From Pseudomonadota bacterium (GTDB lineage Bacteria; Pseudomonadota; Gammaproteobacteria; Burkholderiales; Burkholderiaceae_C): a DNA stretch of 64,000 bases. Positions 63,692 to 64,000 of the stretch are shown one piece after another (the stretch's first letter is position 1; each line of letters begins with the position of its first letter). The stretch is taken from contig JAIUOW010000010.1 in NCBI GenBank assembly GCA_020161775.1, forward strand, positions 1 through 64,000, in the 5' to 3' direction. Below the pieces are notes generated by a model, which was given only the letters and a program-made list of their open reading frames with translations, did not search any database and was not told the origin of the DNA. The translations under genes and the position numbers were made by a program.

Positions 63692-64000
63692 TCAGGTCAC
63701 GGCCACCCGCTTGGGCTTGTTCACCAGCCGGCGGCCCAGCAGCGAGCCCAGTGCCATGGCCAGCTCCAGGGCGATGGTCGGGTGGCGGTTGGACAGCTCG
63801 GCAAAGCGGATGGGCGTAAGGCACCAGACCTTGCAGGGGGCGGCGGCCTGCACTGTGGCGTTGCGCGGGCTGTGGGTGAAAAAAGCACCTTCGCCCACCG
63901 CCGAGCCCGGCGCCACGATGGCCAGGCGCACACGGCCCTTGTCGTCTTCGTAGTGGACGCTGAGCGAGCCGGATTCAAGCAGGTACAGGGTGCGGTCGGC
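63692..64000 (-). CDS. Second cyclic nucleotide-binding domain protein (partial)
   Basis: The visible C-terminal 102 residues belong to a cyclic-nucleotide-binding domain: YLLESGSLSVHYEDDKGRVRLAIVAPGSAVGEGAFFTHSPRNATVQAAAPCKVWCLTP with the GEGAFF phosphate cassette. The N-terminus lies beyond the window edge. It resembles the protein at 62227-62676 (SARNATV versus SATVV in the cassette) but is clearly distinct. It is separated from the unknown gene downstream by 164 bp. Confidence 0.8.
   Translation of the reverse strand, partial: ADRTLYLLESGSLSVHYEDDKGRVRLAIVAPGSAVGEGAFFTHSPRNATVQAAAPCKVWCLTPIRFAELSNRHPTIALELAMALGSLLGRRLVNKPKRVAVT

Overview
The window looks like a chromosomal segment of a high-GC betaproteobacterium, most probably Burkholderiales, family Comamonadaceae. 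Reasons: strong G/C preference at third codon positions, four orphan Bug-type (TTT) solute receptors, the lptD-surA-rsmA order, a metX-metW pair behind a SAM-II riboswitch, and a dispersed GGCCCCCTCGGGGGG repeat. This is inference from gene content; no database search was possible. No IS element, CRISPR array, rRNA operon or intact tRNA was seen.

Layout. 1-890: an HNH-nuclease fragment and a decayed tRNA-Phe 3' half. 891-4483: malic enzyme, then a secreted guanyl-type RNase with a barstar-family inhibitor. 4540-10997: envelope and ribosome genes (rsmA, surA, lptD; divergent amgK, rsmE). 11085-13504: a lower-GC pair of exported proteins with its own promoter, one resembling a LAS-type metallopeptidase. 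13535-21572: metabolic and transport genes (MFS, YidB-like, lipase, M20 peptidase, DUF72, GST, TerC, LysE-type exporter with its LysR regulator). 21594-34862: a catabolic island. Three Bug receptors and an IclR regulator face a two-component ring-hydroxylating dioxygenase operon with an SDR, a flavin monooxygenase, a class II aldolase, an AtuA pair and a fourth Bug receptor. Both outward promoters carry the same TGTCC-N7-GGACA operators in the same geometry. 34924-41483: a glycosyltransferase-like protein, a short UDP-glucose-dehydrogenase-like protein and two translationally coupled hybrid histidine kinases. 41526-47691: YigZ, then a tetronate pathway (otnI, otnC, otnK, denD, ltnD) with a GntR regulator. 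47702-51593: metX, metW and chrA in one overlapping unit behind a SAM-II riboswitch and terminator, then a GDT1-family transporter. 51745-54837: amtB with a sigma-54-like promoter, two paralogous glycine-rich RRM proteins with a shared leader, and a BLUF photoreceptor. 54952-64000: an SDR, lptC-kdsC-kdsD, a Kef-type antiporter, a metallo-beta-lactamase-fold protein, a histidine phosphatase, apt and two cyclic-nucleotide-binding-domain proteins.

Most notable: (1) the mirrored IclR operators tying receptor uptake to dioxygenase expression; (2) the SAM-II riboswitch placed so that it may also govern chromate efflux; (3) the intergenic repeat inserted in frame inside metX and again at its 3' end in opposite orientation; (4) leaders of both RRM genes that can pair an anti-Shine-Dalgarno with the Shine-Dalgarno; (5) the catabolic operon, which carries no recognisable ring-cleavage enzyme.
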